This document shows positions 37,037 through 47,912 of a DNA stretch of 64,000 nucleotides, in pieces. A program made the position numbers and the translations under genes. The DNA is taken from NCBI GenBank assembly GCA_027487795.1, contig JAIYCX010000039.1, positions 291,811-355,810 on the forward strand. The letters are read 5' to 3'. Source of the DNA: Pseudomonadota bacterium. Its GTDB lineage: Bacteria > Bdellovibrionota_C > UBA2361 > SZUA-149 > DAOLCO01. Positions within the stretch are counted from its first letter, which is position 1; each line of letters starts with the position of its first letter. Below the pieces are notes generated by a model, which searched no databases, was not told the DNA's origin, and worked only from the letters and a program-made list of their open reading frames with translations.

Positions 37037-37900
37037 TTGAACTTAATACTAATACATACTGCATCTCTTTCAGCCTTATTTTTTTATTTGGTTTCTTTTT
37101 TCTATCCAAATAATTTTACAATAGCTCGTGTATCTCTAGGTAAAGTTCCTTCTTTAAAAAGTGGTGTAACTATCTTATCTATCCTTTCCCATCTTATAGC
37201 ACTAATATCTATAATATTTGGTAGATTAGTAATCTTTGGGAAAGAGGATCAGTTTGTGTTAGATTATTTACCACTTCCTGTTCTACCTATTATGATATCA
37301 AGCTTTATTTTGCTTTTTAGTTATTTCTGTTCAGCTAAGGGATCAGCATTTAACTCAAAAATTTTATTTTACTTAGGATATCTTCTATTTTTCTTTTCTT
37401 CTTTTTCTCTTCATTCGGAACTCACTCAGGTTGAAAATAATATTTCCTATGTTGGAATGAATCCAATTCTTGGAGTACATATTATTTTAAGTATAGGTTC
37501 ACAGGTCCTAACTTATTTTATATTGAGCTTAGGTTTTGTAATAATATTTTTAAATAATTTGCTAGTATCAAAAAAGTTGACGATCCCTAAAGATTCACCT
37601 GCATTAATACCTTCTATAAAATTATTAGAATCTATAGAATTTACGGCCTTATTTCTAGTTGTAGGGTCTTTAATAAGTGGATTACTCGTCGTTAGAAATA
37701 TGGAGTCAGTATACTTTGATTATAAGTTGAAGTTTGTCTTTACTTCTTTATTTTTATTATTACTCATAGGGACACTTTTTTTTCGGTATACAAAAAAAAT
37801 ATCAGCAATAAAAATTTCTAATTTTACCACTGTTTTATGGCTATTTTTATTAATTTGTCAGACTTTATTTAAGTTCGTTCTCCCAAATAAGGTTTTATGA
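37037..37900 (+). CDS. HemX/CcsA-type membrane protein
   Basis: A 287-residue protein with about eight hydrophobic helices and only short polar loops, starting at TTG 37037. Directly upstream of hemA, it matches HemX, the membrane protein often linked to glutamyl-tRNA reductase levels. HemX shares the CcsA/CcmC cytochrome-assembly fold. The HPILG-type context (VGMNPILGVHIILSI) near residue 140 fits CcsA-like proteins, but the tryptophan-rich WWD heme motif is absent. Its stop codon overlaps the hemA start (ATGA). A GTCTAA/TTAGAC inverted repeat lies at 37007-37028. Confidence 0.7.
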   Translation: MNLILIHTASLSALFFYLVSFFYPNNFTIARVSLGKVPSLKSGVTILSILSHLIALISIIFGRLVIFGKEDQFVLDYLPLPVLPIMISSFILLFSYFCSAKGSAFNSKILFYLGYLLFFFSSFSLHSELTQVENNISYVGMNPILGVHIILSIGSQVLTYFILSLGFVIIFLNNLLVSKKLTIPKDSPALIPSIKLLESIEFTALFLVVGSLISGLLVVRNMESVYFDYKLKFVFTSLFLLLLIGTLFFRYTKKISAIKISNFTTVLWLFLLICQTLFKFVLPNKVL

Positions 37901-39141
37901 ATGTTTCTACTATGCCCACAATAAATATAAAATTATTGGGATTGAATCATGTTTCTTCTACTACTGCACAACGTGAAGTAGTTAGATCTTCCTTTAAAAA
38001 GAAATTAGAGGAATTAAAGGAATTATCTATAGAGACTAATTCTGAGTTTGTATTCATTGAGACTTGTAATCGTTTTGAGGTTTTATTTGTTGAAAACAGT
38101 TCTTTATTTTCATCATGTATAAAAGATATTTTCATTGAAACTTTAGGCAATAATTTTTATGAGTTAAGTCAAGAAGATGCTATCTCACATCTTTACCATT
38201 TAGCTGTTGGTCTTGATTCTATGATTCTTGGTGAAGCTCAAATTCTTGGGCAGTTAAAATCTATTTACCGTAGTTCTTGTTTAAATGATCAAAACTGCCC
38301 AGGACATATTGGTTCTTATATTCATAGAATTTTTCAGGATACTTTCAGAGTAGCAAAATTAATTAGAACAAAAACGGGTATTGGAAGAGGAACAAATTCA
38401 GTTGCGTACGCAGGAATAGAGCAAGCAAAAAGAATTTTTGGAGATTTAACTGGTCTGAATGTTTTGATAATCGGTGCTGGAGAAACAGCCGAACTTGGTA
38501 TTAAGATATTTAAATCAGAAGAGGTTTCAGCGTTATATATAGCTAACAGAACAATAGATAGAGCATCCGTACTTGCCGAAAAATATGGAGCTTTTGCATT
38601 AGGACTTTCGGAGGTGCCACGAGTTTTAAAATTAGTTGATGTTGTTTTTATTGCTATCGACTTAGTGATAAATGAGACTGGGGATCATTTTAAGCTACAT
38701 ACACAAGATGTTAATTTAGCGGTTAATTGCAGAGATTATAAAATTCAGTGTTATATAGATATTTCAACACCAAGAATTTTACCTTCTAATATTGATACCG
38801 TAGAAGGTGCTTTTTCTTTTGATATTGATAGCCTAGGTCAAATTGTTAATTCTTACATTTCTAGTAGATTAGTCGAAGCAGAAAAGGCTAAAATATTAAT
38901 TCAGGAAGAAGTTAATCATATATTTACTTGGATGAGATCACGTACAGCTCTCATGCAAGTAGTTCAGATTAAAGATGAAATGTATAATATTATAAATAAT
39001 GATAGTTCGAATGCTATCTATGCAAGAAAAAGAATTTCAAAGTTTTTTCACGATATATTTAGATCTGTCAGATCTCAAGGTAAATTAAGCTCTATTAATA
39101 AAGAGTTAATTTCTAATATGTTTACAAAAATAGTTAATTAA
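37897..39141 (+). CDS. hemA: Glutamyl-tRNA reductase
   Basis: The first committed enzyme of C5-pathway tetrapyrrole synthesis, using NADPH to reduce glutamyl-tRNA. The 414-residue protein has the catalytic-Cys motif FIETCNRFEV, the substrate-recognition stretch YHLAVGLDSMILGEAQILGQ, and an NADPH Rossmann loop (LIIGAGETAELG). The C-terminal dimerisation helix is present. The ATGA overlap with hemX means coupled translation is likely. Its stop shares a TTAA with the convergent gene's stop. Confidence 0.95.
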   Translation: MNVSTMPTINIKLLGLNHVSSTTAQREVVRSSFKKKLEELKELSIETNSEFVFIETCNRFEVLFVENSSLFSSCIKDIFIETLGNNFYELSQEDAISHLYHLAVGLDSMILGEAQILGQLKSIYRSSCLNDQNCPGHIGSYIHRIFQDTFRVAKLIRTKTGIGRGTNSVAYAGIEQAKRIFGDLTGLNVLIIGAGETAELGIKIFKSEEVSALYIANRTIDRASVLAEKYGAFALGLSEVPRVLKLVDVVFIAIDLVINETGDHFKLHTQDVNLAVNCRDYKIQCYIDISTPRILPSNIDTVEGAFSFDIDSLGQIVNSYISSRLVEAEKAKILIQEEVNHIFTWMRSRTALMQVVQIKDEMYNIINNDSSNAIYARKRISKFFHDIFRSVRSQGKLSSINKELISNMFTKIVN

Positions 39142-39989
39142 GCACTCATCTCTTCTTCTAATAAACTAGAAGTAGTTTTTGTGTCATTAGAATTAGTACT
39201 ATTATCATTTTTAGCATTATCACCAATTAATTTTTTGACATTGATATTATCAATCGGTTTTTCCGTTACTAGATTTTTAATAGAATTTGATATTATACTT
39301 GCAAAATCTTCAGTTGATTCTATAGAATTTGATTTATTTGAAGAATCAAATTTACTAACTTGTTGTTTAACTTCAACGCCTATACTTGTTAAATTAGAAT
39401 CATAACTTGCTATTTTACTAGATAAAATAGCCTTACTTTCTTCTAATTTATTATAACTAGATTCTACATCTGATAAATCTATAGAGCTTAGGCCAATATC
39501 GGAATAGGTTGTAAGTTTATCTATCTGAATACTCGCAGTATTTTCTGAGTTCCTTAAATCGTCACCAGGGCTCACTACCGTTTTAATATTATTGTTTAAA
39601 CTTAGTGTACTATCTTGGCTTATTTCATTATTTATTTCACTATTTGAGCTACTAAGTGAATTAGTAATTTCTGCACCTATCAGTTCTTTTTTAATCGGAT
39701 CTGCTTCATTTGAATATCGAACTAGTAGATCTTGAACTTTATTAACCGTATCTAACATTGAATTAGTTAAGTCTTTTCTTTTCTGTAGAGCAATAGAAGA
39801 TGATAGTAGCAAATTACTTGTTCTAGAATTTATTTTATCTCTTTCACTTGTGGGTGCTGATTGATCACTAGAAGTCGAAGAAGAAACTGCATTAGGAGCT
39901 ATTTTTAAACGAGGTTCTAGGTAGCTTGCAGATAATTTAGAATAATTAACAGATCCTGCACCAATTGAAACTAAACTGAGACTTACCAT
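39138..39989 (-). CDS. Ser/Asn-rich helical protein, weakly flagellin-like
   Basis: A 283-residue protein that I cannot assign. It has no signal peptide. Ser, Asn and Lys dominate, and several stretches look like amphipathic helices: NLLLSSSIALQKRKDLTNSMLDTV, then KVQDLLVRYSNEADPIKKELIGAEITNSL, and VESSYNKLEESKAILSSKI. The arrangement, with helices at both ends and the L-x6-A/E pattern, recalls the N- and C-terminal rods of flagellin/FlgL. The similarity is too weak for a call and no flagellar gene is nearby. A TATAAT hexamer precedes its start. Its 3' end touches hemA. Confidence 0.5.
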   Translation of the reverse strand: MVSLSLVSIGAGSVNYSKLSASYLEPRLKIAPNAVSSSTSSDQSAPTSERDKINSRTSNLLLSSSIALQKRKDLTNSMLDTVNKVQDLLVRYSNEADPIKKELIGAEITNSLSSSNSEINNEISQDSTLSLNNNIKTVVSPGDDLRNSENTASIQIDKLTTYSDIGLSSIDLSDVESSYNKLEESKAILSSKIASYDSNLTSIGVEVKQQVSKFDSSNKSNSIESTEDFASIISNSIKNLVTEKPIDNINVKKLIGDNAKNDNSTNSNDTKTTSSLLEEEMSA

Positions 39990-40297
39990 ACAACTTTAGT
40001 AGTCTTTTCGACTTGATTATAGAATCCAAGTTAAATAAATCCTTAGAAACTCGGAGCATTTTTAACATTCCTATGCTTCATACACAGGTAACTATGATTG
40101 TATTCGGACATAAGCTGCTAAAAGTTAATATTTGGTGTCATTAAAACAAATTAATTTATCAACATTATCATCTTGGTAACAGCTTGAATTTATGATAATC
40201 AAGTTTAAATCTACTGCTAAATTATCTTATATAATTGTAAGCATTTGTTTTTATTATCAGTATATAAAATTGCACTGTAACCCATTAAATTTATTCC
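39990..40297. other. Intergenic region between divergent genes
   Basis: This 308-nt stretch holds no ORF or RNA gene that I can support. It separates the Ser/Asn-rich gene (minus) and cytochrome c gene (plus). A perfect -10 TATAAT at 40230-40235 lies upstream of the cytochrome c gene, but no good -35 is at the proper distance. A second TATAAT on the minus strand faces the other gene. Confidence 0.6.
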
Positions 40298-40885
40298 ATG
40301 AAAATTTTTAATAATACTTTAAATTATCAACTTGTCTTAGCATATTTTGCAGTCTTGATTACCCTAGGAACGATTTCTTGTACTAGAGAAAGTAGGGACA
40401 TATGTGGGAAATCAACATACGAAGTAGCTTCTCATGAGCCAATGCAGATGTCAGCTTATCCAGCAAAGCATGCAGGTGATATGACTGTATGCCCAAAAGG
40501 CGCTGGACCTGGAGCAATTGATGGTCAAGCATTGTTTGTAAAAAACTGTTCAGCTTGTCATCAAGTGACAGGACTTGGTATTCCAGGAGTGTTCCCACCT
40601 TTAGCAAAAAGTCCATATGTGGAGAAAGATGAAGATAGGATGGCCGCTATCATGATTTATGGCTTATCAGGGCCTATTAATGTGCTAGGGACTACTTATA
40701 CTAGTGTTATGGCTGGTCTTGGTGCTACTATGACCGATGAAGAATTAGCAGCGGTTGCAACTTATGTTAGATCTTCATTTGGTAATAATGCACCACCTAT
40801 TCTACCTGAAACTTTCACTAAGGCTAGAGCAAAGCATGGATTTCGTTCTTTGTTTAGTATTCAAGAATTAGGTGAAGAAAAATAG
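40298..40885 (+). CDS. c-type cytochrome, probable lipoprotein
   Basis: A 195-residue periplasmic cytochrome. A lipobox at LGTISC (about residue 28) suggests lipid anchoring to a membrane. A heme-binding CSACH follows near residue 86, and the GVFPPL loop and MTDEELAAVATYVRSSF helix are typical of the class I cytochrome c fold. One heme is visible, with a distal Met among the two near-C-terminal candidates. It likely passes electrons to an oxidase or reductase. Its stop codon overlaps the gltX start (TAGTG). Confidence 0.85.
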   Translation: MKIFNNTLNYQLVLAYFAVLITLGTISCTRESRDICGKSTYEVASHEPMQMSAYPAKHAGDMTVCPKGAGPGAIDGQALFVKNCSACHQVTGLGIPGVFPPLAKSPYVEKDEDRMAAIMIYGLSGPINVLGTTYTSVMAGLGATMTDEELAAVATYVRSSFGNNAPPILPETFTKARAKHGFRSLFSIQELGEEK

Positions 40886-42264
40886 TGAACACAGAAGCAG
40901 TATTAGGTGAACATAAAGCAGTAAGAGTTAGATTTGCACCCAGTCCTACAGGACTATTACATATTGGAGGTGCTAGAACAGCGCTTTTTAATTATCTTTT
41001 TGCAAAGAAGCATAATGGGACATTTATTCTAAGAATAGATGATACTGATAAAGAAAGATCCTTAATTGAAAATGAAGAAGAAATAATTCATTCTTTAAAC
41101 TGGTTAGGTTTAACTTGGGATGAAGGTGCGGCGAGTAGTAATACTCCGCACGGTAGTTATCATCAGGCAAAAAGATTACAAAGACATTTAGAATTTGCTG
41201 CTATTCTGCAAAAATCTAGTGCTGCATATACTGATTCAGAAGGTTGTGTTCGTTTAAGATATCCAGATCAAGATATCGTAGTTAAGGATATTATCTGTGG
41301 TGATTGTAGATTTAGTCCCAATTCTTTAGGTCCAGATCCTGTTATATTAAGATCAGACGGGACACCTACTTATCATTTAGCTAGTGTCGCTGATGATATC
41401 GACTTTGAAATAACTCATATTATAAGAGGTCAAGATCATCTTACTAATACTGCAAAACATATAGTATTGTTTGAAGCAGCTGGAGCTAAAATTCCTGAGT
41501 TTGCACATTTGCCGCTAATTCTTGGAGAAGATGGATCAAAGCTATCAAAGAGAAATTCTACTGGATATACAACAGTAAAAGAATTTAGAGAAAAAGGCTT
41601 TCTTCCATCGGCTCTATTGAATTTTTTAAATTTACTAGGTTGGTCACATCCTGAGAGTAAGGATATATTTGATCTAACTGAGGCTGCTAATAATTTTACA
41701 TTAGAGCGAGTAAATATAACTGGTGCTAAGTTTGAGTTATCAAAGTTAGATTGGTTTAATGGCCAGTATTTGAGAGCCTTATCTGAAGAAGATTTAGCTA
41801 ACATTACATTACCGTGGACTGGGGAGTTTAGAACGCAGGTTGAAAGCAAAGGTTTGAACTTTTGGACTAAGGCAGTTACGGCACTTAAAACTGATATCGC
41901 TAGATTAAACGATGTTGAAAAAGTAGCGTCTTTATTGCTTTCTGAGCATGTAGAACCTAATCAAGAATCTATTGATTTCATTGAAAATGAAATTTCTGGT
42001 CCAGTTTATAAGGAAGTAAGAAGTTCATTATTAACTATTTTAAATGAACATTATCCTGAAGAAGGAGAGTCTACTTTTTCACAACCTCAAGTAAAAGCTA
42101 TTCTTAAATTAGTTAAAAATGCTTCAAAAGCTCAGGCTAAATTAGTTTTCCAAAGTGCTAGAATTATACTTACTGGGGCTTTAAGAGGTGCTGAACTTGA
42201 CGTTCTACTTCCACATGTTGATAGGACTTTAATTATATCGAGAGTTTCCAATAGTCGTGAGTGA
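40885..42264 (+). CDS. gltX: Glutamyl-tRNA synthetase
   Basis: A class I synthetase, 459 residues, from GTG 40885. The HIGH-type motif is HIGG in [15 protein letters not shown], and the KMSKS equivalent is KLSKR. The anticodon-binding end ([10 protein letters not shown]) is normal in length. Discriminating or non-discriminating charging cannot be judged. gatCAB genes are not in view. Its last 8 nt overlap the uvrB start. Confidence 0.95.
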   Translation: MNTEAVLGEHKAVRVRFAPSPTGLLHIGGARTALFNYLFAKKHNGTFILRIDDTDKERSLIENEEEIIHSLNWLGLTWDEGAASSNTPHGSYHQAKRLQRHLEFAAILQKSSAAYTDSEGCVRLRYPDQDIVVKDIICGDCRFSPNSLGPDPVILRSDGTPTYHLASVADDIDFEITHIIRGQDHLTNTAKHIVLFEAAGAKIPEFAHLPLILGEDGSKLSKRNSTGYTTVKEFREKGFLPSALLNFLNLLGWSHPESKDIFDLTEAANNFTLERVNITGAKFELSKLDWFNGQYLRALSEEDLANITLPWTGEFRTQVESKGLNFWTKAVTALKTDIARLNDVEKVASLLLSEHVEPNQESIDFIENEISGPVYKEVRSSLLTILNEHYPEEGESTFSQPQVKAILKLVKNASKAQAKLVFQSARIILTGALRGAELDVLLPHVDRTLIISRVSNSRE

Positions 42265-44347
42265 TATTGTTCCTGATGTTAAAATTCAAAATGAATTAAC
42301 ACAAGGGGAATTCCTGAATGAAGCAATACTGAAGTCAGATAAAGAAAACAGTAGCGTTCTTACCGTCAGAGATAGAAGAGAACCAGCTGGTGATCAGCCA
42401 AGGGCAATTGAACAAATAGTTAGTCATTTTAAGGATGAAGCTAAGAGAGTAACACTTCTAGGAGTAACAGGGTCTGGTAAGACTTTCACTGTTGCTCACG
42501 TCGCACAACAATTAGGACTTCCAACTTTAGTACTAGCTCATAATAAAACATTAGCTGCTCAATTATATTCTGAATTTAAAGAAATATTCCCTGATAACGC
42601 AGTTAGGTATTTTGTTAGTTATTATGATTACTATCAACCAGAAGCTTATGTTCCATCTACGGATACGTATATTGAAAAAGATGCTTCTATAAATGATGAA
42701 ATAGATAAACTTAGACATGCTGCTACTAAAGCATTATTAGAGAGAAAAGATGTCATAGTAGTATCTAGTGTAAGTTGCATATACGGACTAGGAGACCCGG
42801 CTAGTTATTTTAATTTGATGTTATATTTAGAATCTGGAGATAAGATTCGAAGATCAGATTTATTAAAAAAGTTAGTTTTTTTACAATATCTAAGACAGGA
42901 TAGTGATTTTACTACGGGTACTTTTCGTGTCCGAGGAGATGTAGTTGAAGTTTGCACAGCAGATGAAAGTGATATTAGTATTCGAATAGAATTGTTCGGA
43001 GATACTATCGAAGGTTTATTTGAAGTAGATAGATTATCAGGAAATGTATTAAAAAAAATAAAGTCCGTTTGTGTCTATCCTGCAAGTCACTTCGTAACTG
43101 AAGAATCTGCTGTTAAAAGAGCAATAGAAACTATTCAAATAGAATTAAAAGATCGTCTAAAAGTTTTAAAAGATAGTGGTAAAGTTTTTGAAGCGACAAG
43201 ACTAGAGCAGCGAGTAAGATATGACGTAGAGTTAATGCGTGAAATGGGTTTTTGTTCTGGTATTGAAAATTATTCAAGACATTTAACAGGAAGAAAAGAA
43301 GGAGAAGCTCCTCCAACTTTGATTGATTATTTCCCGGATGATTTTTTAATGGTTATAGATGAGAGCCATGTCACTGTACCTCAGGTTACTGGTATGTACA
43401 GGGGAGATAGGGCTAGAAAACAAACTTTAGTCGATTATGGCTTTAGACTCCCTTCAGCACTAGATAATAGACCTTTGAAATTTGAAGAATTTGAGAAAAA
43501 AGCAAAAAAAATATTATTTGTATCTGCTACTCCTTCAAAATTTGAATTAGAGGAGTCAAAAGGAAGGGTTGTCGAACAGATAATTAGACCTACCGGGTTA
43601 CTAGATCCTCCTGTCGAAATTAGACCAGCAAAAAATCAAGTTGATGATCTTTTAGATGAAATCAAAATTGTAGTAGAAACTGGCTATCGTATTTTAGTCA
43701 CTACGCTGACTAAAAGAATGGCAGAAGATCTAACTGAATATTATCAACAAGTAGGTGTAAAAGTTAAATACCTTCATTCTGATATAACTACTTTAGATAG
43801 AATAGAAATTATCAAAGCTTTGCGAGAAGGTGAGTTTGATGTCTTAGTGGGTATTAACTTGTTGAGGGAAGGCTTAGATATTCCTGAAGTTGCACTTGTT
43901 GCAATTCTTGATGCTGATAAGGAAGGTTTTTTAAGATCAGAGACTAGTTTGGTTCAGACTATTGGAAGGGCTGCAAGAAATGTTGAAGGACGCGTAATCT
44001 TATATGCTGATAAAGAGACTAAATCTATAACTAGTGCTCTAGCTGAAACGAATAGAAGACGTGAGATCCAAAGAGATAGCAATATTAAAACTGGAGTTAT
44101 ACCTACCAGTACTACTAGGAATAAGAGCAGTGATTTAGTTGAAATTGGCTTCCTTGGGGAGGAGGATTTAGTATTGCTAAACCAAGGAGCTGATTTTAAA
44201 AGACCAAAAGATATTAATGAGTGTAAAAAACTCATAAATGACACTAAAACTGAAATGTTTGCTCTTGCAAAGAAGTACGAATTTGAGCAAGCTGCACTCC
44301 TTAGAGATAAGTTAAAGATTTTAGAAAAAATATTATATAGTTTATAA
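42257..44347 (+). CDS. uvrB: Excinuclease ABC subunit B
   Basis: The DNA-damage recognition and helicase-like subunit of nucleotide excision repair. It starts at GTG 42257, inside the gltX end. The order is Walker A ([12 protein letters not shown]), the beta-hairpin region ([12 protein letters not shown]), helicase motifs ([20 protein letters not shown]) and a C-terminal UVR domain ([13 protein letters not shown]). The 696-residue length is normal. It is followed by ppiA after 13 nt. Confidence 0.97.
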   Translation: MSDIVPDVKIQNELTQGEFLNEAILKSDKENSSVLTVRDRREPAGDQPRAIEQIVSHFKDEAKRVTLLGVTGSGKTFTVAHVAQQLGLPTLVLAHNKTLAAQLYSEFKEIFPDNAVRYFVSYYDYYQPEAYVPSTDTYIEKDASINDEIDKLRHAATKALLERKDVIVVSSVSCIYGLGDPASYFNLMLYLESGDKIRRSDLLKKLVFLQYLRQDSDFTTGTFRVRGDVVEVCTADESDISIRIELFGDTIEGLFEVDRLSGNVLKKIKSVCVYPASHFVTEESAVKRAIETIQIELKDRLKVLKDSGKVFEATRLEQRVRYDVELMREMGFCSGIENYSRHLTGRKEGEAPPTLIDYFPDDFLMVIDESHVTVPQVTGMYRGDRARKQTLVDYGFRLPSALDNRPLKFEEFEKKAKKILFVSATPSKFELEESKGRVVEQIIRPTGLLDPPVEIRPAKNQVDDLLDEIKIVVETGYRILVTTLTKRMAEDLTEYYQQVGVKVKYLHSDITTLDRIEIIKALREGEFDVLVGINLLREGLDIPEVALVAILDADKEGFLRSETSLVQTIGRAARNVEGRVILYADKETKSITSALAETNRRREIQRDSNIKTGVIPTSTTRNKSSDLVEIGFLGEEDLVLLNQGADFKRPKDINECKKLINDTKTEMFALAKKYEFEQAALLRDKLKILEKILYSL

Positions 44348-44360
44348 TTAGGAATATTGT

Positions 44361-44942
44361 ATGAAAGGAATATTATCTTGTATGGTTTCAGCACTGGGCA
44401 TTATGGGAGCTACTGATGCAGTTGCTGCTTCTTCTATGGTCGCACATATTGATACTTCAAAGGGGAAGATAGAACTAGAGTTGTATCCTAGTCAAACTCC
44501 AATCACTGTAGCTAATTTTGTAAATCTTTCTCAGAGAGGTTTTTATAACGGAATTAAATTTCACAGAGTAATACCTGATTTTATGGTTCAGGGTGGAGAT
44601 CCTTCAGGAGACGGAACAGGTGGACCAGGTTATACTTTTAAGGATGAATTTGTTTCTACACTTAAGCATGATTCTCCAGGTATCTTATCGATGGCAAATA
44701 GAGGTCCAAAGACGAATGGATCACAGTTTTTTATAACTCATGTTCCAACACCTTGGCTTGATGGCAAACATACCGTTTTTGGAAAAGTTACTAAGGGTAT
44801 GGAAGTCGTAAATAGTATTGTTCAAGGAGATACAATTAATAAAATAGAAATTACTGGAGATACCAGTGGAGTGCTTGAGTCAGCGGCTACCGAAAAGAAG
44901 TCATGGGACGAAGCTCTTGATAAGAATTATCCTAAAAAATAG
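44361..44942 (+). CDS. ppiA: Periplasmic peptidyl-prolyl isomerase (cyclophilin, PpiA-like)
   Basis: A 193-residue cyclophilin that speeds cis-trans isomerisation of prolines during periplasmic folding. The signal peptide ends near residue 22 (DAVAAS). The cyclophilin core has [21 protein letters not shown] (shown in part: [13 protein letters not shown]) with the catalytic Arg and SQFFIT, then [11 protein letters not shown]-terminal tail of about 25 residues follows. Its 3' end contains the likely start of the next gene, in another frame. Confidence 0.93.
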   Translation: MKGILSCMVSALGIMGATDAVAASSMVAHIDTSKGKIELELYPSQTPITVANFVNLSQRGFYNGIKFHRVIPDFMVQGGDPSGDGTGGPGYTFKDEFVSTLKHDSPGILSMANRGPKTNGSQFFITHVPTPWLDGKHTVFGKVTKGMEVVNSIVQGDTINKIEITGDTSGVLESAATEKKSWDEALDKNYPKK

Positions 44943-45897
44943 TTTATATTTATATCACTGTTTAATAAGTATACTAATATCTTTAGCCAATACTGATGTA
45001 GTTGTTGCTGAAGACTATGTGATTACAAGAGATCAATTTCTACTTACTAGGCATGGAAGTTTAGACTTCCAGCCTTTTGTCAGTAGAGATGACTCGTCAA
45101 CCTATAAAAATTTTGATTGTGTAGTTACAAGTACTGAGACTAGAGGTCGTGGGGTGCTTATTGCTGATGCTGAGTCCTATGCTTGTGGTCTTAGCTATGA
45201 AAGATCATTATCAAAAACATTACGCTTAAGTGTTAATCTTAAGTTAAGCCATACTTCAGGTGGAATTTTTGATAATTCCATAGAAAGGTTTCATTCAATA
45301 TTTTCATTACCAAATGGTTCTAGAGATCATTTCGATGAAAATCTACAACAGTTTAGAGGCATAACTAATAAGGGTGAAAAATTTACTATCAAAGAGGATA
45401 ATTTTCAAATTGCTGATCCTCAATTCTTTTTATCTAACTTATTATACTCAGGTGAGTTAGGTCAGAGTTCAATTGAAACTGTTATTTCTATACCTGTTGG
45501 TTATGGTCTCTATGCTCCAATATTAGGTTTAGGGTATGTACATGGGATTAGTTTTGATAGATTCAAAATTAACTCTGGTATTAGATATTCATTTATTACT
45601 AATTCAACTTTAAGAGGTTCGAGTAGTGACGATGTTAAGTATAAAACATCAAATCTTCAGAGTTTTGTTAGTTTAGAAGTACCTTTTAATAATTCATTAA
45701 CTGGTATAGCTGCTTTAAATGCATATACTTTACCAGTAAGTGGAATAGAAAGAGTTCCTGGATATGGTGGATATTTAGATTTGGGATTACGAACTAGTAA
45801 GCTACTTGGTCATTTTTCTGAATTTATAATTAGAGAAAATCCATATCCAAATGACTATACGGCAGATGTAAGTTTTCTATTTAGGATCGTTTATTAG
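44917..45897 (+). CDS. DUF3187-like outer-membrane protein
   Basis: A predicted beta-barrel protein. The frame is open from 44866 inside ppiA, and I choose TTG 44917. It has GACGAAG upstream and produces a signal peptide of about 25 residues ending before AEDYV. The body resembles DUF3187: the [24 protein letters not shown] motif (about residues 110-135) recalls the family's recurring FxxFIEGFHDxFGLPxxGRD. Many alternating strands follow. The role is unknown. It leads the transport cassette that ends at 51110. Confidence 0.7.
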   Translation: MIRIILKNSLYLYHCLISILISLANTDVVVAEDYVITRDQFLLTRHGSLDFQPFVSRDDSSTYKNFDCVVTSTETRGRGVLIADAESYACGLSYERSLSKTLRLSVNLKLSHTSGGIFDNSIERFHSIFSLPNGSRDHFDENLQQFRGITNKGEKFTIKEDNFQIADPQFFLSNLLYSGELGQSSIETVISIPVGYGLYAPILGLGYVHGISFDRFKINSGIRYSFITNSTLRGSSSDDVKYKTSNLQSFVSLEVPFNNSLTGIAALNAYTLPVSGIERVPGYGGYLDLGLRTSKLLGHFSEFIIRENPYPNDYTADVSFLFRIVY

Positions 45898-45899
45898 TT

Positions 45900-46661
45900 A
45901 TGAATTCAAGATATATGATTATTTTCTGTTTATTTTTTTTGTTTGTAACAAACTTAAGTGCAGAGTCTTCTGAAGTAAAAGACAATCAAGCTAAAGACTT
46001 AGTAACAAAAGCCGTGGAGCATTGGAGAGGCAAGTCTTCATATATGGTAGCTAAAATGTTAGTTTGGAGACCTGATCATGAAAGAACTTTAGAATTTTCA
46101 GCTAAAACTAGGGGAAGAGAAGAGAGTATTGTTAAATTTACGGCTCCAGCGAAAGATGCAGGTAATGCAACATTGATGAAAAAAGAAGATGTTTGGTCGT
46201 ATTCTACAAAAACTAATAGAATTATAAAAATACCCCCTTCTATGAAGGGCCAAAGTTGGATGGGGTCAGATTTTTCATATCAAGACTTAGCAAAAGATGC
46301 TGAGATTATTTATCAGTATGATCATAAGATTATAGTTAGACCAAATGAGTCTAATGCAAATACTACTACCGTTGAATCAATCCCTCTGGACAGTGCTCCT
46401 GTGCCTTGGGGTAAAGAAGAATTAGATATCAGATCAGATTTAGTTATTTCTTCACACAGATATTATGATCAAGATATGAAGTTAATAAAAACATTGAAAG
46501 CCACAAAAATTGATTTCATAGGTGGGAGAATTTATCCAGTCACAGCAAGAATGACTAATGAGGAAACTAAAAGCTGGACAGAAATTGATTATCTTAAAGC
46601 AGAGTTTGATACTCAATTTGGTGAAAATGAATTTACGACTACCGCTCTGCAAAAGGATTAA
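45900..46661 (+). CDS. LolA-like outer-membrane lipoprotein-sorting protein
   Basis: A periplasmic carrier of the COG2834 type, 253 residues. The signal peptide ends near residue 22. The core has SYMVAKMLVWRPDHERTLEF, RGREESIVKFTAPAKD, TLMKKEDVWSYSTKTNRIIKIPP and SWMGSDFSYQDLAKDA, the standard repeat pattern of these LolA/LppX-fold proteins, which bind lipids in an open half-barrel. It sits between DUF3187 and the two permeases, so it probably receives the cassette's cargo. Unlike LolA, the genes around it include a LolCDE-like transporter of its own. Confidence 0.85.
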   Translation: MNSRYMIIFCLFFLFVTNLSAESSEVKDNQAKDLVTKAVEHWRGKSSYMVAKMLVWRPDHERTLEFSAKTRGREESIVKFTAPAKDAGNATLMKKEDVWSYSTKTNRIIKIPPSMKGQSWMGSDFSYQDLAKDAEIIYQYDHKIIVRPNESNANTTTVESIPLDSAPVPWGKEELDIRSDLVISSHRYYDQDMKLIKTLKATKIDFIGGRIYPVTARMTNEETKSWTEIDYLKAEFDTQFGENEFTTTALQKD

Positions 46662-46666
46662 TTAAG

Positions 46667-47911
46667 TTGATTATTCCTGCTTTATCATTAGGTTATAGAA
46701 ATCTATATAGAAACATCAAGAGATCTATAATAACTTTTGTAGCAATTGCTTTTGCTACAATGTCTTTAGTGTTTTTTATCTCACTTCAAAATAGTGCCTA
46801 TGATACTTCTATAGGTATTAGCACAGCAGTACTTTACGGCAATATTCAAGTTCAGCAAAATGGTTTTTTCCCTGATTCCAATTTTAATAAAAGTTTTCAA
46901 ACTTTAGAACCAGAAATACTAAAAAAAATAAAATCTATACCTGATCTACAAGCTCTTACTTATCGTCTTGAAGCATTTGGTATTTTTGCAGCTAAAGAAA
47001 AAAGTGTAGGTGGAAAAATTATCGGAGTATCCGCAGGTACAGAAAAGACAGTTTCAACAGTTCCGGGAGTGATTAATAAAGGTGCTTATTTTTCAGTAGA
47101 GGATAGTCTTAGTAATAAAGGAAAAGCTATAATCGGCTCTAGTTTAGCTCATAGCTTAGAAATTAATGTAGGTGATGAAATAACACTTTTGTCTAAAGAT
47201 GATTCGGATTCATCTGTTGCTGAAGTTTTAATAGTTAAGGGTATATTTGAAACCGGACTGAAAGAAGCTGATTCCAACTTGATCTTTATTGATATTGATT
47301 ACTTTAGAGAAATATTTTTACTTCCAAATAAAAATCATTCTTTAGTAATAAAAACAAATTCAATAGAAGCTGTTAAACGAGTAAAAAATGAAATTTCAGC
47401 TATTCTATCAAATGTACCTGAACTTAAAATAATTACATGGAAAGATTTAATGCCGGGTTTAGATCAGGCAATAAAGCTTGATGTGGCAATTTCTTCACTT
47501 TTCTACAGCACTCTTCTACTTGTGATAGGTTTTACTCTATCTAATACATTTATAATGTCTGTTCTTGAGAGAAAAAAGGAATTCGCAGTTTTAAATGCAA
47601 TTGGAACTAGTAAAGGATTATTATCGCTGATGTTAATATTTGAAGGATTGATCTTGATAATATCAGGAGTGATTATTGGTACTATTTTAGGCTGTATTTT
47701 AATTCTATATTTTTCTAAGACAGGTTTTATGATTCCTGGAAGTGAAGAGGTAGCTAAAAAATTGAACATTAACTCAGTTGTCTATCCTTGGATTACATTT
47801 AAGTCTGCGACTTTAGGACCGACTATTGTTTTTCTTATTGGGTGTATATCTTTATATTTGCCCTCAAGAGCGCCATATAAAATAAAATCTGTAGAAGGCA
47901 TTAAAAATTAA
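46667..47911 (+). CDS. FtsX/MacB-type ABC permease 1
   Basis: A 414-residue permease with an N-terminal membrane helix (about 21-41), a periplasmic MacB-type domain and three C-terminal helices (about 270-290, 315-345 and 375-395). The DSVLERKKEFAVLNAIGTSKG motif (in full form at about 300-320: MSVLERKKEFAVL) is the LolC/E-type coupling helix. It starts at TTG 46667 behind AAGGA. It pairs with the next gene as a LolCE-like heterodimer. Confidence 0.85.
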   Translation: MIIPALSLGYRNLYRNIKRSIITFVAIAFATMSLVFFISLQNSAYDTSIGISTAVLYGNIQVQQNGFFPDSNFNKSFQTLEPEILKKIKSIPDLQALTYRLEAFGIFAAKEKSVGGKIIGVSAGTEKTVSTVPGVINKGAYFSVEDSLSNKGKAIIGSSLAHSLEINVGDEITLLSKDDSDSSVAEVLIVKGIFETGLKEADSNLIFIDIDYFREIFLLPNKNHSLVIKTNSIEAVKRVKNEISAILSNVPELKIITWKDLMPGLDQAIKLDVAISSLFYSTLLLVIGFTLSNTFIMSVLERKKEFAVLNAIGTSKGLLSLMLIFEGLILIISGVIIGTILGCILILYFSKTGFMIPGSEEVAKKLNINSVVYPWITFKSATLGPTIVFLIGCISLYLPSRAPYKIKSVEGIKN

Positions 47912-47912
47912 T

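Noticed and set aside
44866..44916. GTG 44866 as start of the DUF3187-like gene
   Set aside because: It gives a long basic leader without a proper signal peptide. TTG 44917 gives a clean one.
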